Positions 8,479 through 17,389 of a stretch of DNA of 64,000 nucleotides are shown piece by piece; positions within the stretch are counted from its first letter, which is position 1; every line of letters begins with the position of its first letter. Origin of the DNA: Pannonibacter phragmitetus DSM 14782 (GTDB lineage: Bacteria; Pseudomonadota; Alphaproteobacteria; Rhizobiales; Stappiaceae). The notes below the pieces were generated by a model. It saw nothing but the letters and a program-made list of their open reading frames with translations, did not search any database and was not told the DNA's origin. Location of the stretch: contig NZ_KB908220.1 in assembly GCF_000382365.1 (NCBI RefSeq), positions 124,001-188,000 of the forward strand, read 5' to 3'. Position numbers and translations under genes: made by a program.

Positions 8479-8896
8479 GCGGATATCCTCCGGCCGCCCA
8501 ATCTGCCCCAAGCGTTTTCCAGTCTTTTCATGTCTTTCCCCGCTGCCTTCTTCCACCGTGGTGAATAAAGCGTCACCACGGTCCGGAGAAGTGTAAGCAA
8601 CGGGAGCTGATTCCAAACTGCTTTCAGCCGAATCCTGCTTAAGCAGATGTGAATTTTACATCTGGTTAGAGTCTTGTTTGAATTGCATTAAGTTAAAGTT
8701 TTAACGGCCCTTTCAGTCCGCCCGGGCAGTATTTCCCTCAAGGACGCAGGCAATCTCCGCAAAGACGGAGCCGCTTCCAGACCAAGGCACACAGAAGCCT
8801 CAAAGAGCGCCGGGCCGAAGTCATCAACAGGGACGACAGAAAACACTGCAAAAGGCAGGAGCCCCGCAAACCGGGGTTTGGAGACAGGAGCGGCAA
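8479..8896. other. intergenic region with two inverted repeats
   Basis: This 418-bp gap contains no convincing gene. It holds a perfect inverted repeat ACCGTGGTGA / TCACCACGGT (8555-8564 and 8573-8582, 8-base loop) and a second, CAGATGT / ACATCTG (8644-8650 and 8658-8664, 7-base loop). The second lies at the start of an AT-rich stretch to about 8705 that may carry the promoter of the Sel1 gene. Neither repeat has a T-run, so they are not typical terminators. Confidence 0.55.
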
Positions 8897-9196
8897 ATGG
8901 CACGTTTTGAAATGCACGAGGCCGGGATGGCCATCATGGGCGGGGCTTCCATGGATGAAGCCCTGATGGAGGCAGGCGCAGCTTCCGCCGGCATTCTCTT
9001 CCAGATGGGCCTTGACTGTGCCGCCGGCCGCGCGGGCACCGCCGATCTCGTCAGCGCCCACAAGTGGTTCAATCTCGCTGCCATGAAGGGCAACACGGAA
9101 GCCGCGCGCTACCGTAAGGAAATCTCCGGCGAAATGACGGCCGCAGACATCGCCACGGCCCAGCGCCTCGCCCGCGAATGGCTGCGCCTGCAGTGA
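8897..9196 (+). CDS. small Sel1-repeat protein
   Basis: A 99-residue protein containing a single Sel1-type alpha-helical repeat (residues about 38-72, with GRAGTADLVSAHKWFNLAAMKGNTEAARYRKEIS). The ATG at 8897 is preceded by an ACAGGAG ribosome site. There is no signal peptide, so it is probably cytoplasmic. Such repeats mediate protein-protein contacts; the partner is unknown. Similar short single-repeat Sel1 proteins are common as monocistronic genes in alphaproteobacteria. Confidence 0.8.
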   Translation: MARFEMHEAGMAIMGGASMDEALMEAGAASAGILFQMGLDCAAGRAGTADLVSAHKWFNLAAMKGNTEAARYRKEISGEMTAADIATAQRLAREWLRLQ

Positions 9197-9479
9197 CGCC
9201 CCGGAACAAGCGTCACCATACCAAGCGTCATCAGAACGGGACTCACCAGCCCGGACAGCACCTCCCGGCAAGGCTTGCCGCAACACCGGCCAAGCATATT
9301 GCCCCGCATGCAAGATGACGGGCTGACCACCAGCCACAGGTCACCCCGTCGCTTTCCCTGCTTCTTTCCCTCTGCCGGCCCAGAGTTTTCCCCAAGCCGC
9401 TGAACCGCCTTCCAGAATCCACAGCCCGTTGCGCAAATCACTTGCATTCAGCGCAAGATCCTTTATCAGGGTCTCCACC

Positions 9480-9570
9480 GGAGAGGTGGCCGAGTGGTCG
9501 AAGGCGCTCCCCTGCTAAGGGAGTAGGCGTCAAAAGCGTCTCGTGGGTTCGAATCCCATCCTCTCCGCCA
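9480..9570 (+). tRNA. tRNA-Ser (anticodon GCT)
   Basis: Complete class II tRNA with encoded CCA. The acceptor stem GGAGAGG (9480-9486) pairs with CCTCTCC (9560-9566). The anticodon stem CTCCC/GGGAG encloses CTGCTAA with anticodon GCT at 9514-9516. A long variable arm follows (TAGGCGTCAAAAGCGTCTC region), and the T-arm contains GGGTTCGAATCCC. It reads serine AGC/AGU codons. The 3' end is a common integration site for mobile DNA; the next gene is an unusual nuclease fusion, but no second att copy was found. Confidence 0.98.
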
Positions 9571-9948
9571 CTCCCTTTTAAAAGCCCAAAACAGGTTCTT
9601 AACGAGCCTTTTCCTTAGTGTGGCGAGCGACGCGCGAGGTCACCCAAGTTTGGGAGAGATGCTTGCTGCGCAAAATCGGTAGCAGCGAGACTGATTCAAA
9701 GACCCCTTTCTTCAGAAGCAACTGACAAATTCATGGTGCGCACGGAGTTTGCGAGGCTGCCATCCTCGATACGGAGGGGCGCGCGGCACGGATAGCGTGC
9801 TTGTTCGCGAAGTTCGGAACACAGTCACGAAGTCTCTGATGACAAAAGCACTTTCCTGTCTTACCGTGCGACGCTCAAGCTTGGCACCCACTGTTTTGCC
9901 AATCCGCCCGCGTAGCCTGAAAAGTCTCAACTGATCCGGATTTTGACA
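9571..9948. other. intergenic region 3' of tRNA-Ser
   Basis: 378 bases without a supported gene. Directly after the tRNA is a short T-rich/A-rich tract (CCTTTTAAAAG) that may end tRNA transcription. The remainder has slightly lower GC than the neighbourhood. Short open frames here lack ribosome sites and family features. Confidence 0.4.
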
Positions 9949-11541
9949 ATGCGTTTCGCTGCCGAAGACCTTCTATCCGCTCTTCTGGAAGCGGCGCCTC
10001 GCCCGACAGTTCAGGCACCACGCGATTCACGGGGTCTTTATGGCCTCGTCGATCACAGGGGCGACCTCCGTTACATCGGTTCGACCAGCTCGACCGATCA
10101 AACCTTTTATGAGCGTATCCACCAGCGCCATCGGACCGGGTCTGAGGGTATGAGCCACTACTTCTCGCATATGTACAATACCGGCAGAATGTGGCGGGAT
10201 CGAAAGGATTCGCTTAACAAGGCCGATGGCGACATCGCAAAGGCATTGCGCAACGAATTTGTCTCCGATCACTGCCGCGCTGTCTGGATCCAAGTGCCGG
10301 ACACTGCGGATATCGTACGATTAGAGGCCGAGGTTCTTGCCCTTGCTCCCGACTATGCAATTGCGTGGAACCGGCGCCGGATGCAGCCCTATGACGAACC
10401 CGCAGACTTGGTCGAGGCCACGCTGAAACGCCTCGGTTGGGGCAACCAGGAGCGAGCCGCCGTCGACCGGCAACGCCTTCGTTTCATTACCTCAACGGCC
10501 AGCACCGCAGAGACACCGAAGGCGGCCACCGTCCCGCAGAGACCTGTCCCACCGTTTCCCAAAGGCCCATTCCGTTTCTTTGCACTGGACGTCGAGACGG
10601 CGAACAATGACCGCGGCAGCATATGCCAGATCGGTGTTGCCTGTGTCCGCCATGACAACTCCATCGAAACTTGGGTGACCTATGTCGACCCGCAGGTGGA
10701 TCAATGGGTTTTCACGTACCTGCACGGGATCAGCGCCCGTACAGTTCAAGGCGCTCCAACTTTTGCTGAAGTTCTGACCGTTCTTCGCAATGCCTTGGCG
10801 GGCACGGTCATCTACCAGCACTCAGGTTTTGATCGCAGTGCGGTTGCAGCCGCTTGTGGAAATAACGGCTTGGCAATCCCACACTGGGACTGGCGCGACA
10901 GCGTGCAGGTCGCACGCACTGCGTGGCCAGAATTGCGGGGTAACGGAGGTCACGGCTTGGCAAACCTCAAGCAGCATCTTGGGCTCGTGTTCGATCATCA
11001 CGATGCAGGCGAGGATGCGCGGGCGGCAGCTGAAGTTGTGCTCCACGCCGAGGAGATTCAATCCACTCGGACCCAACACCCGGCGAGGCCTGTCCCAGTT
11101 GCAAGAGCAAACGATAAGACTCGCGAAATCATCGTCGGCACTGGAAGTGTGGCGGCCGTGCCCAAGCCTGCGATTTCGGCGGTGCTGTCGGACACGATTT
11201 CGCATGGGCGGACCGAGCGTCACATTGGAACGACAGAAATCACCCAAGGCAACATCAACAACAACCACATTTATCTTCGTGCTTTCTTCGAAAAGTTCCC
11301 GGATGACGCAATCGGTGGTTCAAACCGCGAATCGGCTGCATCGCGTGAAATTGCCGTCGACTGGGGCGGAGAGGCGGTAGTGATGACAGATCTCGATGGT
11401 GCCAAGAAGTTCTTCCGTAAGCGCGGATGGATCCGCGAGTTTTTCGAGCAGCGCGGAGTTCGTGCTGGGGACATTGTTACAGTCGAAGAGATAGCACCGT
11501 ATAGCTATCGAATTTCTCATCAAAGGCGTTCCTGGAGATAG
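9949..11541 (+). CDS. GIY-YIG nuclease fused to DEDDh 3'-5' exonuclease
   Basis: A 530-residue multidomain protein. Residues about 26-140 form a GIY-YIG nuclease-like domain (GLY at 29-31, YIG at 42-44, Arg56 nearby). Residues about 205-365 are a DnaQ-like DEDDh exonuclease: D214-V-E216 in FALDVETAN, IGVAC after it, and the final H351-x-A-x-x-D356 motif. The C-terminal about 100 residues (HIYLRAFFEKFPDDAIGG..., later RKRGWIREFFEQRGVRAGD) resemble a B3-like DNA-binding domain as seen in some restriction enzymes; this is tentative. Known exonuclease/GIY-YIG fusions usually have the opposite domain order. The ATG at 9949 is used. Its location just after tRNA-Ser and its codon use suggest transfer. 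A role in DNA repair or defence is inferred. Confidence 0.72.
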   Translation: MRFAAEDLLSALLEAAPRPTVQAPRDSRGLYGLVDHRGDLRYIGSTSSTDQTFYERIHQRHRTGSEGMSHYFSHMYNTGRMWRDRKDSLNKADGDIAKALRNEFVSDHCRAVWIQVPDTADIVRLEAEVLALAPDYAIAWNRRRMQPYDEPADLVEATLKRLGWGNQERAAVDRQRLRFITSTASTAETPKAATVPQRPVPPFPKGPFRFFALDVETANNDRGSICQIGVACVRHDNSIETWVTYVDPQVDQWVFTYLHGISARTVQGAPTFAEVLTVLRNALAGTVIYQHSGFDRSAVAAACGNNGLAIPHWDWRDSVQVARTAWPELRGNGGHGLANLKQHLGLVFDHHDAGEDARAAAEVVLHAEEIQSTRTQHPARPVPVARANDKTREIIVGTGSVAAVPKPAISAVLSDTISHGRTERHIGTTEITQGNINNNHIYLRAFFEKFPDDAIGGSNRESAASREIAVDWGGEAVVMTDLDGAKKFFRKRGWIREFFEQRGVRAGDIVTVEEIAPYSYRISHQRRSWR

Positions 11542-12092
11542 ATCAACAAATGGAGGCTTGGCTACCGACTATTGAAGATCAACGCCAATTTTCTCTGCTT
11601 CAGACTGCCGAGGCCAGCCCACTGGAGACACATCTGTAAAAATCTGATCAGGGCCCTGGGTTAGAGCCTTGTATCATCTGCAACGCACACAGCTGAGGTC
11701 TCAGTAGCGACAGTATAAAAGCCGGCAAGACCGGCGGCCGTCGCCAAGATCTGGATTCTGGCGAATTTGCACGTCTTTATGCGCAGCGCTTTCTCCGCCG
11801 GCTGCTTCGAGACAGCTTGATACTCCCTCCCGCCGCAATGGACCGGAAGCCCTGCCCGATTGTACGGCGTTTTTTTTCGCGCGGTTAGGAGTTAGTACAG
11901 CCATCGTCTGCCACCGTCCGGGCAGGAAAGCCCTCCTTAAGAGAGTACAACAGCGCCAGTGGAAAGCACTTCCTTTGCTCAGGATCAATGCCATCACGCC
12001 TGAATGCGGCTACAGGGACAAGACTGGAACCGTACTGTCTCGCAAGAGATCGGATGATGCCATGCCGTCAATTACGAAACGGAGGGTCACTC
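11542..12092. other. 551-bp gene-free region before the PHA-synthase-like gene
   Basis: No convincing gene, RNA or repeat is seen. Open frames are short and lack recognisable domains. A GCGTTTTTTTTCGCGCG stretch near 11870 is notable only as a homopolymer run. The promoter of the next gene is presumably in its right half. Confidence 0.4.
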
Positions 12093-14000
12093 ATGCGCTT
12101 CCCAGATGGCCGACCGATGACCGAAAAGCCCGCAAACACTCCTCATGCACCTCGCAAATGGCTGCCAGCCTGCCCGGCATCTGACCCGGCTTTGCCCCAA
12201 CCTGCGGCTTCGGCCCCTGCTGCCTCGGCTGCCCCTGCCGTTGCCCGTGCCGCTGCCCCAGTCCTACGGCAGGGCGCCGGGACGCCAGAGCATCCGCATC
12301 AGAATCTCGACCGGGGCGTGCGGGCCGCATTTGCCCGGCTGAGCGCAGGCGTTTCGCTGCATGCCTTCATCGAGGCCGGCAGCGACTGGGCATTCCATAT
12401 GAGCGAGTCGCCGGGCCGGCAGCTGGAACTGGCCGAACGTGCCATGCAGAACGCCATGAAGCTCATGCCCCTTGCATCGGGGGCAGGTCTTGGCGGCCCG
12501 CCGCCCTTCGCCCCCAAGCCTTACGATCACCGCTTCAGGCATCCCGGATGGCAGGCTCCACCGTTCCTTCTCTGGCAGCAGGGCTTCCTTGCCATTCAGG
12601 ACTGGTGGGACCACGCAACGGATCATCTGCGCGGCCTCCGGCCCGAAAATGCCGACCGCACCCGGTTCATGGCCCGTCAGATACTGGACACAATGGCCCC
12701 GTCGAATTTTCCGGCCCTGAACCCGGAGATCATCGAGGCCTTTCTGGCCAGCGGAGGACGCAACCTGACCGATGGCGCCGGGCATTTCCTGCGGGACATG
12801 GTGAAGACCCTCACACAAACACATGATCCTGCACCGGAAGGCTTCCGGATCGGAGAGGATCTGGCCTGCACCCCGGGCAAGGTGGTGTTCCGCAATGATC
12901 TGTTCGAACTGATCCAGTATGACGCGCAGACTGCAGAAACAATGGCCGAGCCTATCCTGATCGTGCCGGCCTGGATCATGAAATATTACATCCTCGATCT
13001 GTCGCCCCACAATTCGATGGTCAACTATCTTGTCCGGCAGGGCTTTACCGTCTTCATCATCTCGTGGTGCAACCCGACCGCAGAACAGGCTAACCTTTCG
13101 CTTGAGGATTACCGGACGGCGGGGGTCATGGCGGCGCTGGATGCCGTGGGCCGGATCGTACCCGGCAGCAAGATCCATGCAGCCGGCTACTGCCTGGGCG
13201 GAACGATGCTGGCCATCGCCGCAGCAACGATGGCCCGCAATGGCGATGACCGGCTGGCAAGCATCACACTCATGGCCGCACAGGTCGACTTCGCCGAGGC
13301 AGGCGAGTTGCTGCTCTTCGCGGATGAAAGTCAGGTGGCTTTCCTTGAGGACATGATGTGGGATCAGGGCTATCTCGACCGGCCGCAGATGGCCCGGACC
13401 TTTTCCACCATCCGCTCCGAGGACCTGATCTGGTCGAGAGCCGTGCGGCGCTACTTCCTGGGTCAGGAGGAACTGCCCACCGACATGGGCGTCTGGGTGG
13501 CCGACACGACACGCATGCCTGCGAAGATGCACGGTCAGTATCTGCGTGGCCTGTTTCTGGAGAACCGGCTGACAGCCGGGCGCTTCGCCGTCGAGGGCCG
13601 GGTGATCGCCCTGAAGGACATTTCCACCCCGATGTTTGCCGTTGCAACAGAGACCGACCACATCGCGCCCTGGAGGTCCGTTTACAAGACGAAGCTGTTC
13701 ACCGATTGCGACCTTGTCTTCGTACTGGCCAGCGGCGGCCACAACAGCGGCATTGTCAACGAGCCCAGTGACCGCCGCAGCCACTACCGCCTGACCCACC
13801 GTCCGGCCGGAGGCCTCTACACCGGGCCTGATGACTGGATCGCCGGTGCCTCCCCGCAGGATGGCTCATGGTGGCCGGCATGGAAGGACTGGCTGCGGGA
13901 ACAGAGCAGCGGTTCACGGCAGGCGCCTGCCACCGGCGCGCCGGCAAATGGCCTGCCACCGCTTGAGCCGGCTCCTGGCCGGTATGTCTTGCAGATGTGA
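12093..14000 (+). CDS. phaC: class I-like poly(3-hydroxyalkanoate) synthase (PhaC family)
   Basis: A 635-residue alpha/beta-hydrolase of the PHA synthase family, which polymerises 3-hydroxyacyl-CoA on granules. The N-terminal linker is Pro/Ala-rich, followed by the PhaC N domain (residues about 70-240) and the hydrolase fold. The catalytic triad is visible: Cys367 in GYCLGG, Asp522 in ATETDHIAPW, and His550 in SGGHNSGIVN. The ATG at 12093 is preceded by GGAGGG six bases upstream. It is followed 32 bases later by a metallo-hydrolase in the same direction. It may be an accessory synthase, since this sub-branch sits outside the usual phaAB/phaR context. Confidence 0.88.
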   Translation: MRFPDGRPMTEKPANTPHAPRKWLPACPASDPALPQPAASAPAASAAPAVARAAAPVLRQGAGTPEHPHQNLDRGVRAAFARLSAGVSLHAFIEAGSDWAFHMSESPGRQLELAERAMQNAMKLMPLASGAGLGGPPPFAPKPYDHRFRHPGWQAPPFLLWQQGFLAIQDWWDHATDHLRGLRPENADRTRFMARQILDTMAPSNFPALNPEIIEAFLASGGRNLTDGAGHFLRDMVKTLTQTHDPAPEGFRIGEDLACTPGKVVFRNDLFELIQYDAQTAETMAEPILIVPAWIMKYYILDLSPHNSMVNYLVRQGFTVFIISWCNPTAEQANLSLEDYRTAGVMAALDAVGRIVPGSKIHAAGYCLGGTMLAIAAATMARNGDDRLASITLMAAQVDFAEAGELLLFADESQVAFLEDMMWDQGYLDRPQMARTFSTIRSEDLIWSRAVRRYFLGQEELPTDMGVWVADTTRMPAKMHGQYLRGLFLENRLTAGRFAVEGRVIALKDISTPMFAVATETDHIAPWRSVYKTKLFTDCDLVFVLASGGHNSGIVNEPSDRRSHYRLTHRPAGGLYTGPDDWIAGASPQDGSWWPAWKDWLREQSSGSRQAPATGAPANGLPPLEPAPGRYVLQM

Positions 14001-14032
14001 CTGTGCCCGCAGGAGCAGGAAAGGAACGTCCG

Positions 14033-15649
14033 ATGAACCCTCCCCGCCTGACCTTCCACGGTGCCGCCGGAGGTGTCACCGGATCGTGTTTCCGGCTTGA
14101 GACGGACCACGGCCAGATCCTGATCGACTGCGGCATGTTTCAGGGATCGAAAACGGAAAAGGAGCTGAACTACCGCCCCTTCCCCTTCGCTCCGGACCGC
14201 ATTGCAGCCGTGATCCTCAGCCATGCCCATATCGACCATTCGGGCCTGCTGCCGAAACTGGTGCGCCATGGCTTCACCGGCCCCATCCACGCAACACCTG
14301 CAACGGTCGGCCTCGCCGGTGTCATGCTGCCTGACAGTGCGCATATCCAGGAGATGGAGGTCGAACAATTCAATCGCAGGGCCGCACGCCGGAACCGGGG
14401 CCGGATCAAGCCGATTTACGACACCAGTGATGCCGAGGCATGCCTCCGCCTGTTTCAGCCGCATCGATTGAACGAATGGTTCCCGGTCATCTCCGGCCTT
14501 CGTGCGAGATTATGGAATGCGGGACATCTGCTCGGCTCGGCATCGGTGGAGATCGAGACCGGCGGAGACAATGGCAGTCCGCCGCTGAAGATCCTGATCT
14601 CGGGCGATATCGGACCGGATTGCAAGCTGATGCATGCCGACCCGGAGGGACCGGCAGGCGTCGATTACCTGATCTGCGAATCCACCTATGGCGATGAAGA
14701 CCGGCCCGAAGCCACCCCAGCGTCCCGGCGCCTCTTGCTGCGGGACGAGGTGCGTGCCGCAATGCATCCGGATGGGGCACTGCTGATCCCCTCCTTCGCC
14801 GTGGAGCGCACGCAGGAACTCATCAGCGACATCGGGCGCCTGATCGCCGAAGGCGAGCTTCCGGACATCCCGGTCTATGTGGACAGCCCTCTTGCAAGCA
14901 AGGCAACACGGATATTTGCCAATCATCACCGCGAACTCGAAGAGGGAGCGGACCTGATGCGCGGCCTGAGGGCCGCCAACCTGCATTTCACGGAAACCCG
15001 CGAAGAAAGCATGGCACTGGATGGTGTCCGGGGCTTTCACATCATCATCGCCGCCTCCGGCATGTGCGATGCCGGGCGCATCCGCCACCGGCTGAAGAAC
15101 TGGCTCTGGCGAAGCACGGCAACAGTCCTGTTTACCGGCTATCAGGCGGAAGGCACGCTGGGGCGCATTCTCCAGAGCGGAGCGCAGGTGGTCCGCATCC
15201 AGGGCGAGGAATTCAGTGTACATGCCCGCATCCGGTCGCTCGACCTCTACTCCGGGCACGCAGACCGCACGGAACTGGTGGACTGGATCAAGGCGCGGCT
15301 GCCGCTGACCCATGAGCTGTTTCTTGTCCATGGCGAACCGGATGCCCGCGAAAGCCTCGCAGCGGGCCTGAACGGGATTGTCAGCCCCGGCAGAATCCTG
15401 CGGCCCGAACTGGACGAAACCTTCGAGCTGACGGGCACAGGCGGACACCGGGCCGCAAGCCCCGGCCATCCGCGGCTGCCGGCCGGAAAGGTGGCAAGGC
15501 TGGACTGGCACAATGATGTCTCGCGCCTGATCCTTGATATCAACGATGCATTGGCCGCAAGCCCGAGCGAGAAGCAGAGAGCCGTCATGATCCGGCGGCT
15601 GCGCTCCGCACTCGAAGGCCCGGACGAAAAACCGCACACCGGAGCTTGA
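14033..15649 (+). CDS. MBL-fold beta-CASP metallo-hydrolase (RNA-processing exonuclease family)
   Basis: A 538-residue metallo-beta-lactamase protein with a beta-CASP insert and RMMBL domain. The Zn ligand motif HAHIDHSG lies near residue 64, with later motif blocks SGDIGPD, IIAASGMCDAGRIRHRL and LFTGYQAEGTLGR, plus HARIRSLDLYSGHADRTEL and FLVHGEPDA. Relatives are YSH1/CPSF-like nucleases acting on RNA. The ATG at 14033 follows AAGGAACG. Pairing with a PhaC-like gene is recurrent in alphaproteobacteria to my knowledge, but the functional reason is not established. Confidence 0.85.
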   Translation: MNPPRLTFHGAAGGVTGSCFRLETDHGQILIDCGMFQGSKTEKELNYRPFPFAPDRIAAVILSHAHIDHSGLLPKLVRHGFTGPIHATPATVGLAGVMLPDSAHIQEMEVEQFNRRAARRNRGRIKPIYDTSDAEACLRLFQPHRLNEWFPVISGLRARLWNAGHLLGSASVEIETGGDNGSPPLKILISGDIGPDCKLMHADPEGPAGVDYLICESTYGDEDRPEATPASRRLLLRDEVRAAMHPDGALLIPSFAVERTQELISDIGRLIAEGELPDIPVYVDSPLASKATRIFANHHRELEEGADLMRGLRAANLHFTETREESMALDGVRGFHIIIAASGMCDAGRIRHRLKNWLWRSTATVLFTGYQAEGTLGRILQSGAQVVRIQGEEFSVHARIRSLDLYSGHADRTELVDWIKARLPLTHELFLVHGEPDARESLAAGLNGIVSPGRILRPELDETFELTGTGGHRAASPGHPRLPAGKVARLDWHNDVSRLILDINDALAASPSEKQRAVMIRRLRSALEGPDEKPHTGA

Positions 15650-15702
15650 AAGGTTGAGGGACGAAGCATCTGGCACAACAGTGCTTCCCTTACGCCGCGG
15701 TG

Positions 15703-17082
15703 TCAGAAGCTGCCGAACACCGTGCCGATGGCCACCAGCACCACAAGGGCCAGCACGGGGATGGCGACCGCGACCATGAAAATGTCCCGGTAGGCTTCCC
15801 GGTGTGTCAGCCCGCAGATGGTCAGCAGGGAGATGACGGCGCCGTTGTGCGGCAGTGCGTCCAGTCCGCCTGTCGCCACCGCCGTCACCCGGTGCATGAG
15901 CTCGGGAGACACCCCCGCCGCCTGCCCCATGGCCAGATAGGTCTCACCCAGCGTCGACAGCGCAATCGACATGCCGCCCGAGGCCGACCCCGTTATCCCC
16001 GCCAGAAGGCTTGTGCCGGCCGCCAGCGAGATCAGCGGGTTGTCCCCGCCAAGCGTGACCACCCAGTCACGGATCAGCCCGAACGCCGGAAGGGAAGCGA
16101 TCACGGCACCAAAACCGACGAGGCTTGCCGTGTTGAAGATCGGCATGAGTGCATCCTTGGCGCCTTCATCCAGCGTCCCGGACAGGCCAACCACAAGACG
16201 GCGCCAGTTCATGGCCACCAGAGCCAGAGAAGCAAGGGTCAGCGCCGATATGATCGACCAGACCCCGCGCAGTGCGCCCACATCGGTTCCGCCAAACTCG
16301 GGCTGCGCCAGATAACCCGTGTCCATCGCCGGGATCACCAGGAAGGTGAAGCCGAGATTGAGCGCCAGCACGAGCACCAGCGGCGCGGCCGCCACCAGCA
16401 GTGCGGGCGACGCGCCCGCATCAGGCCCGCCCGCATCAGCGTCCGGCTCTCCGTAACCCGGGCCAAGGGCGCGCGTGCGGTATTCCAGCCAGGCCCAGCC
16501 CAGCCCCAGCATCAGCGCCCCGCAGATCAGCCCCAGTCCGGGCGCTGCAAAGGGCGTGGTGCCGAAATAGGGCATCGGGATCGCGTTCTGGATCGCAGGT
16601 GTGCCGGGCAGCGCACTCATGGTGAAGGTGAAGGCCCCGAGGGCGATGGTCGCCGGGATCAGCACCTTGGGCAGAGCGGCCTCCCGGAACAGCGCGGAAG
16701 CAATGGGCCAGACGGCAAAGGCCACGACAAACAGTGACACCCCGCCATAGGTCATCGCGGCGCAGGACAGGATCACCGCCAGAATGGCCCGGCTTGGCCC
16801 CAGCCCGCGAATGATGCCATCGGCCAGAACCCGCGCCGAGCCGGAGGCCTCCATCAGCTTGCCGAACACCGCCCCCAGCAGGAACAGGGGGAAATACTGG
16901 ATGATGAAGCGGCCGGTGGCCTGCATGAAGACCTGCGTGTAGCTGGCCAGGAGCGGGCCGCCCTCGGCAAAGAACACCGCCAGCACCGCCATGGCCGGGG
17001 CCAGCAGCAGCAGACTCACCCCGCGATAGGCCAGAAAGATCAGGGCGGCGAGGGTCAGCAGGATGACGAGGATACCCGTCAT
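15703..17082 (-). CDS. GntP family permease (possible 3-hydroxybutyrate/gluconate transporter)
   Basis: A 459-residue protein with about 12 hydrophobic segments and GntP family blocks (YGGVSLFVVAFAVWPIA, SALPGTPAIQNAIP, GITGSASGGMSIAL, LDALPHNGAVISLL). GntP proteins are proton symporters for gluconate, and some members carry D-3-hydroxybutyrate. The PhaC-like gene is convergent next door, so hydroxybutyrate is an attractive but unproven substrate. A cytoplasmic or periplasmic linker near residue 225 is Asp/Gly/Pro-rich. Confidence 0.82.
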   Translation of the reverse strand: MTGILVILLTLAALIFLAYRGVSLLLLAPAMAVLAVFFAEGGPLLASYTQVFMQATGRFIIQYFPLFLLGAVFGKLMEASGSARVLADGIIRGLGPSRAILAVILSCAAMTYGGVSLFVVAFAVWPIASALFREAALPKVLIPATIALGAFTFTMSALPGTPAIQNAIPMPYFGTTPFAAPGLGLICGALMLGLGWAWLEYRTRALGPGYGEPDADAGGPDAGASPALLVAAAPLVLVLALNLGFTFLVIPAMDTGYLAQPEFGGTDVGALRGVWSIISALTLASLALVAMNWRRLVVGLSGTLDEGAKDALMPIFNTASLVGFGAVIASLPAFGLIRDWVVTLGGDNPLISLAAGTSLLAGITGSASGGMSIALSTLGETYLAMGQAAGVSPELMHRVTAVATGGLDALPHNGAVISLLTICGLTHREAYRDIFMVAVAIPVLALVVLVAIGTVFGSF

Positions 17083-17389
17083 GGCCTAAAGCCCCCTGCC
17101 CTGAGGCGTCAGGTTCATCTTCTTGCTAGTCTTGGCGTTGCCCATGTCATCCTCATGCTGCATCGCAGCAACATATCCGGACGGGCCCGGCGGCAACACC
17201 CGGAGTTTTACCGATCCCGGCCTGTAACAGGCATGCCATACCAAGGCGCCGGGTTGCCGGGGCATCAGCCTTGAAAAGGCTCTGGCAGGGCACGGGCCTC
17301 AACACATTCCATCCGAAGACCGGAAAGGGCCGGAGTTTCCCCGGCCCTGCGTGTTCATTCATTTTGCCCGGTTTCTCAAGGCGGCGGCG
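17083..17389. other. intergenic region with hairpin downstream of the baeRF gene
   Basis: 307 bases without a supported gene. It includes the inverted repeat AGGGCCGG / CCGGCCCT (17326-17333 and 17341-17348, 7-base loop), placed about 40 bases past the stop of the minus-strand baeRF gene. It is a plausible weak terminator, though only two T residues follow on that strand. Confidence 0.45.

Noticed and set aside
9480-12092. Genomic island bounded by a duplicate of the tRNA-Ser 3' end
   Set aside because: No second copy of the TCGAATCCC...CTCCGCCA end was seen up to 12092, and no integrase is present.
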